The position numbers and the translations under genes were made by a program. Shown in pieces: positions 61,907 to 64,000 of a DNA stretch of 64,000 bases. The stretch lies in NCBI RefSeq assembly GCF_003319125.1, contig NZ_QOHG01000001.1, positions 248,001 through 312,000 of the forward strand, given 5' to 3'. The number at the start of each line of letters is the position of its first letter. Position 1 is the first letter of the stretch. The DNA is from Blastococcus sp. TF02A-26 (GTDB lineage: Bacteria; Actinomycetota; Actinomycetes; Mycobacteriales; Geodermatophilaceae). The notes beneath the pieces were generated by a model. That model was not told the DNA's origin. It made no database searches and worked only from the letters and a program-made list of their open reading frames with translations.

Positions 61907-62742
61907 GCGAGGCGGTCCGCCCCACGGTGGACGACGTCCTGCGGGTCCTGCAGCTGCAGCAGGACGGGGACGGCCGGTACGTGGGTCAGTGCCTGGCCAC
62001 CGAGGGCCCGGTGGTCCCCGGGGCGCAGATGATCGCCCAGGCGATCGTCGCCGCCACCGCCGAGGCCGGCGGCAAGCGGGTCACCTCGATCTCCTCGAAC
62101 TTCGCCCGCACCGGCCGCGCCGACACGCCCGTCACCCTCGAGGTCGAGCGCTTCCACGAGGGCCGGTCACTGGCGTCGGTCACCGTCACCGTCAGCCAGG
62201 GTGATCGGAAGCTGGCCCGCTCGCTGGTGCTGCTCGGTGCGGACGAGGCCGACGTCATCCGGCACGGCAGCGAGCCGCCGGCGATTGGCGGTCCGGACGC
62301 GGCCGTCGCCCAGGACAGCCACCTCGAGGGCCACGAGCAGCGCATCGTGGACGGCGTCGACGTCTTCGACCCGGCCCTGGTCGGGCCGCCCGAGCTGCGG
62401 TACTGGTCGCGCTGGGCCACCGACCGCACCGAGCGCGACGTCTCGCAGGCGCTGCTGACCTGGGCGAGCACCAACTCGTTCCTGGGCGCGGCCATGCGCC
62501 CGCACGAGGGCGTCGGGCTCAGCCTGGCGCACCGGTCCCTCTCCACCGGCGTGCTCAGCCACACGCTGTACTTCCACGACGACGTCGCCGCGGGGGAGTG
62601 GCTGCTCTACTCGCTGCGCAGCACGTTCACCGGCGGCGGCCGGGCCTTCGGCGTCGGCGAGGTGTTCACCGAGGACGGCCGGCTGGTCGCCACGGCGACG
62701 CAGGAGTCGATGATCCGGCCCATGACCGGCGGGGCCCTCTGA
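61903..62742 (+). CDS. Acyl-CoA thioesterase, TesB-like double hotdog
   Basis: A 279-residue thioesterase. Two hotdog halves are visible: the first with VPGAQMIAQAIVAATAEAGGKRVTSISSNFARTGRADTPVTLEVERFHEGRSLASVTVTV, and the second with SQALLTWASTNSFLGAA, SLAHRSLSTGVLSHTLYFHDDVAAGEWLLY and GEVFTEDGRLVATATQESMIR. It hydrolyses acyl-CoA, perhaps ending the cluster's pathway or recovering CoA. GTG 61903 overlaps the hydratase stop; the two are one operon, ended by a hairpin. Confidence 0.9.
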   Translation: MSEAVRPTVDDVLRVLQLQQDGDGRYVGQCLATEGPVVPGAQMIAQAIVAATAEAGGKRVTSISSNFARTGRADTPVTLEVERFHEGRSLASVTVTVSQGDRKLARSLVLLGADEADVIRHGSEPPAIGGPDAAVAQDSHLEGHEQRIVDGVDVFDPALVGPPELRYWSRWATDRTERDVSQALLTWASTNSFLGAAMRPHEGVGLSLAHRSLSTGVLSHTLYFHDDVAAGEWLLYSLRSTFTGGGRAFGVGEVFTEDGRLVATATQESMIRPMTGGAL

Positions 62743-62759
62743 GCGCGGCCCGCGCCCGC

Positions 62760-62802
62760 TGACCGGGCGCTGTCCCCGACCTCCCGGGACAGCGCTCGGT
62801 CA
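62760..62802 (+). terminator. Terminator of the hydratase-thioesterase operon
   Basis: 17-bp arms TGACCGGGCGCTGTCCC/GGGACAGCGCTCGGTCA with one G-U pair and a 9-base loop, 18 bases past the stop. Confidence 0.8.
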
Positions 62803-62945
62803 CCGCCCCGGCACGGGCGGTGGGACACCTTCCGTCGTGGCCGATCCGTGATGCAGCGGACGGGCCCGTGCCGTCTCCCGTGGGGGAGCCTCCACTCGTC
62901 GCGGCACGGGGGTCCGCCGCGCAGGGGGAGCTGGAGGGAACGTCC

Positions 62946-63650
62946 ATGTCGGTGCGCGCTTCGGTCCTGGTCCCACCCGCCGCGGGCGGGGAACCGTCGG
63001 CTCCTCCCGCCGACGGCCCGCGGGCGCCCGGGGCCCTCGACGGGCTGCTCGGCACGGCCCCGTCCTTCCGCGGCGCGCTGCGCGGCTACGACCGGATCGA
63101 GGTCGACAACTACGTGGCGTGGGCCGAGGCCGAACTCGACCTCGCCCGCCGCGAGAGCGAGCACCTGTTCAGCCGGTTCTCCGTCTGCTCCGCCGAGCTG
63201 GTCGACGTCCGCCGCCGGCTCGCCCGCCTGATCCAGGAGCGCGCCGACGAGGACGCGCGCGGCGACCAGGCGCAGGAGCTGCTGGTGCGCGCGGCCGGGC
63301 ACGCGGCCGCCATCACCGCCGCCGCCGAGGCCGAGGCGCAGCGCATCCACGACGCGGCCCGCGCCGAGGCCGAGGCGCGGCTGGCCAACGTCGCGGAACT
63401 GCGCGTGGCGGCCGTCGCCGTCCGCGACCAGGCCGAGCAGCGGCTGGCGGCCGAGCGCCGGGAACGGGCGGCCGCCGAGTCCGCGGCCGCCGAGCGGATC
63501 GCCGCTCTGGCGGCCGAGGCGGCGCAGCTGCGCGCCGAGCGCGACCGCGCGCGGGAGTCGCTCGCCGAGCTCCACGAGCGGATCGGCTGCGCCCTGCAGG
63601 TGGTGACCGCCGGACTCCCGGGCGAGGAACGTCACAGCGACGCTCCCTGA
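62946..63650 (+). CDS. DivIVA-like coiled-coil protein
   Basis: A 234-residue protein. After a Pro/Gly tail of about 40 residues, FRGALRGYDRIEVDNYVAWAEAELD matches the DivIVA N-terminal membrane-binding motif. An Ala/Glu/Arg coiled coil then runs to the C-terminus (residues about 70-220). It may help position envelope growth or division proteins at the pole. ATG 62946 follows GGAGGGAA. It is a short relative; a full Wag31/DivIVA would be larger, so the true polar organiser is probably another gene. Confidence 0.75.
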   Translation: MSVRASVLVPPAAGGEPSAPPADGPRAPGALDGLLGTAPSFRGALRGYDRIEVDNYVAWAEAELDLARRESEHLFSRFSVCSAELVDVRRRLARLIQERADEDARGDQAQELLVRAAGHAAAITAAAEAEAQRIHDAARAEAEARLANVAELRVAAVAVRDQAEQRLAAERRERAAAESAAAERIAALAAEAAQLRAERDRARESLAELHERIGCALQVVTAGLPGEERHSDAP

Positions 63651-63815
63651 AGGCTCGCCGCACTCCCTTCGGGATCACCGTCCGGCGCGCGCCGCGGCCC
63701 CGTCGCCTCCTGAGGGGGTCGCCGGCGGTCACGCCGGGTGAGCGCGGACCCCTCCGCGGCGGCGCGTGGGACGGGCGGGGCGAGATCGGTCACGCTGTGG
63801 ATTTCGCCCACGGCA

Positions 63816-63844
63816 TTGTCACGGCCGGGTAACGGACCTACGGT
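63816..63844 (+). promoter_or_regulatory. Promoter of the riboswitch transcript
   Basis: TTGTCA (63816-63821) and TACGGT (63839-63844) with exactly 17 bases between. Start of transcription expected near 63851. Confidence 0.65.
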
Positions 63845-63851
63845 GGCTCCC

Positions 63852-64000
63852 GTCCGGCCGGTCGTCTCCTCCCCAGCCGGGGAGTTCGGCCGGACGCCGC
63901 CGAGTCGTTCCGCGTCAGCGGAGCGAGCCGGGGACCCACCGCAGTCCTGGGGTGAATCCCGCGCGCCGAGCCCTGCTCGGACGCGGGTAGGGCGTCTTCC
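63852..64000 (+). promoter_or_regulatory. c-di-AMP riboswitch (ydaO/yuaA type), truncated by window end
   Basis: A leader hairpin GTCCGGCCG (63852-63860) pairing with CGGCCGGAC (63887-63895) is followed by the ydaO/yuaA aptamer signature: GAGCCGGGGACCCA, then CTGGGGTGAATCC, then GGGTAGGG. The aptamer senses cyclic di-AMP; in actinobacteria it usually controls secreted cell-wall hydrolases such as Rpf and NlpC/P60 proteins. The controlled gene lies beyond the right edge. The expression platform is not visible. Confidence 0.85.

Noticed and set aside
63766-63990. 74-codon frame at the right end
   Set aside because: It overlaps the promoter and the c-di-AMP aptamer, and its translation is Arg/Pro/Ser-rich.

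Overview
The window is very GC-rich, gene-dense DNA with many GTG starts, ATGA/GTGA overlaps between neighbours, Rpf and DivIVA-like envelope proteins, and an InhA-type enoyl reductase. This is an actinobacterial chromosome segment. The gene content looks most like Geodermatophilaceae (Blastococcus/Modestobacter type), but that placement is an impression from composition and gene order, not a computed one. I saw no insertion sequence, phage gene, CRISPR array, tRNA or rRNA.

Layout. (1) 0-3.9 kb: a secreted Rpf-domain protein, an Rv0500A-like DNA-binding protein, small proteins, and a RidA/TetR divergent pair around a perfect operator. (2) 3.9-9.7 kb: fabG-fabI-hemH (mabA-inhA-hemZ order), a convergent hemerythrin gene, a conserved hypothetical, and an NfeD/SPFH pair. 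(3) 9.7-14.7 kb: a SigF-type sigma factor with its anti-sigma factor, a large PAS-PP2C-ATPase-STAS switch protein, topoisomerase IB and a separate STAS antagonist. (4) 15-20 kb: DUF5709 and DUF1360 proteins, then a split bacterial NHEJ operon (Ku, LigD ligase, LigD polymerase) ending in purU. (5) 20-28 kb: household and hypothetical genes, including two AI-2E-type permeases, a dienelactone hydrolase and an ankyrin protein.

(6) 28-52 kb: an envelope glycan locus. It holds an acyltransferase fused to ankyrin repeats, two DUF4185/DUF5005-like secreted proteins, two GT4 and one GT2 glycosyltransferases, a flippase, a methyltransferase, a DUF3068 protein and two tandem AftD-like arabinofuranosyltransferases. 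Its core resembles the mycobacterial Rv0224c-Rv0236c region. Between the AftD copies is a 30-codon ORF that looks like the stump of a second DUF3068 gene. (7) 52-55.4 kb: a FGGY sugar kinase and an FMN-dependent glutamate-synthase-like oxidoreductase. (8) 55.5-62.7 kb: a probable catabolic cluster with a two-component flavin monooxygenase (LLM plus FMN reductase), TetR, two duplicated amidohydrolases with near-identical promoters and separate terminators, an enoyl-CoA hydratase and a thioesterase. (9) 62.9-64 kb: a DivIVA-like coiled-coil protein and, at the right edge, a promoter followed by a truncated c-di-AMP (ydaO-type) riboswitch whose gene lies outside the window.

Convergent gene pairs are often separated by long, near-perfect hairpins. 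Two of these (9.7 and 55.4 kb) share one sequence family.
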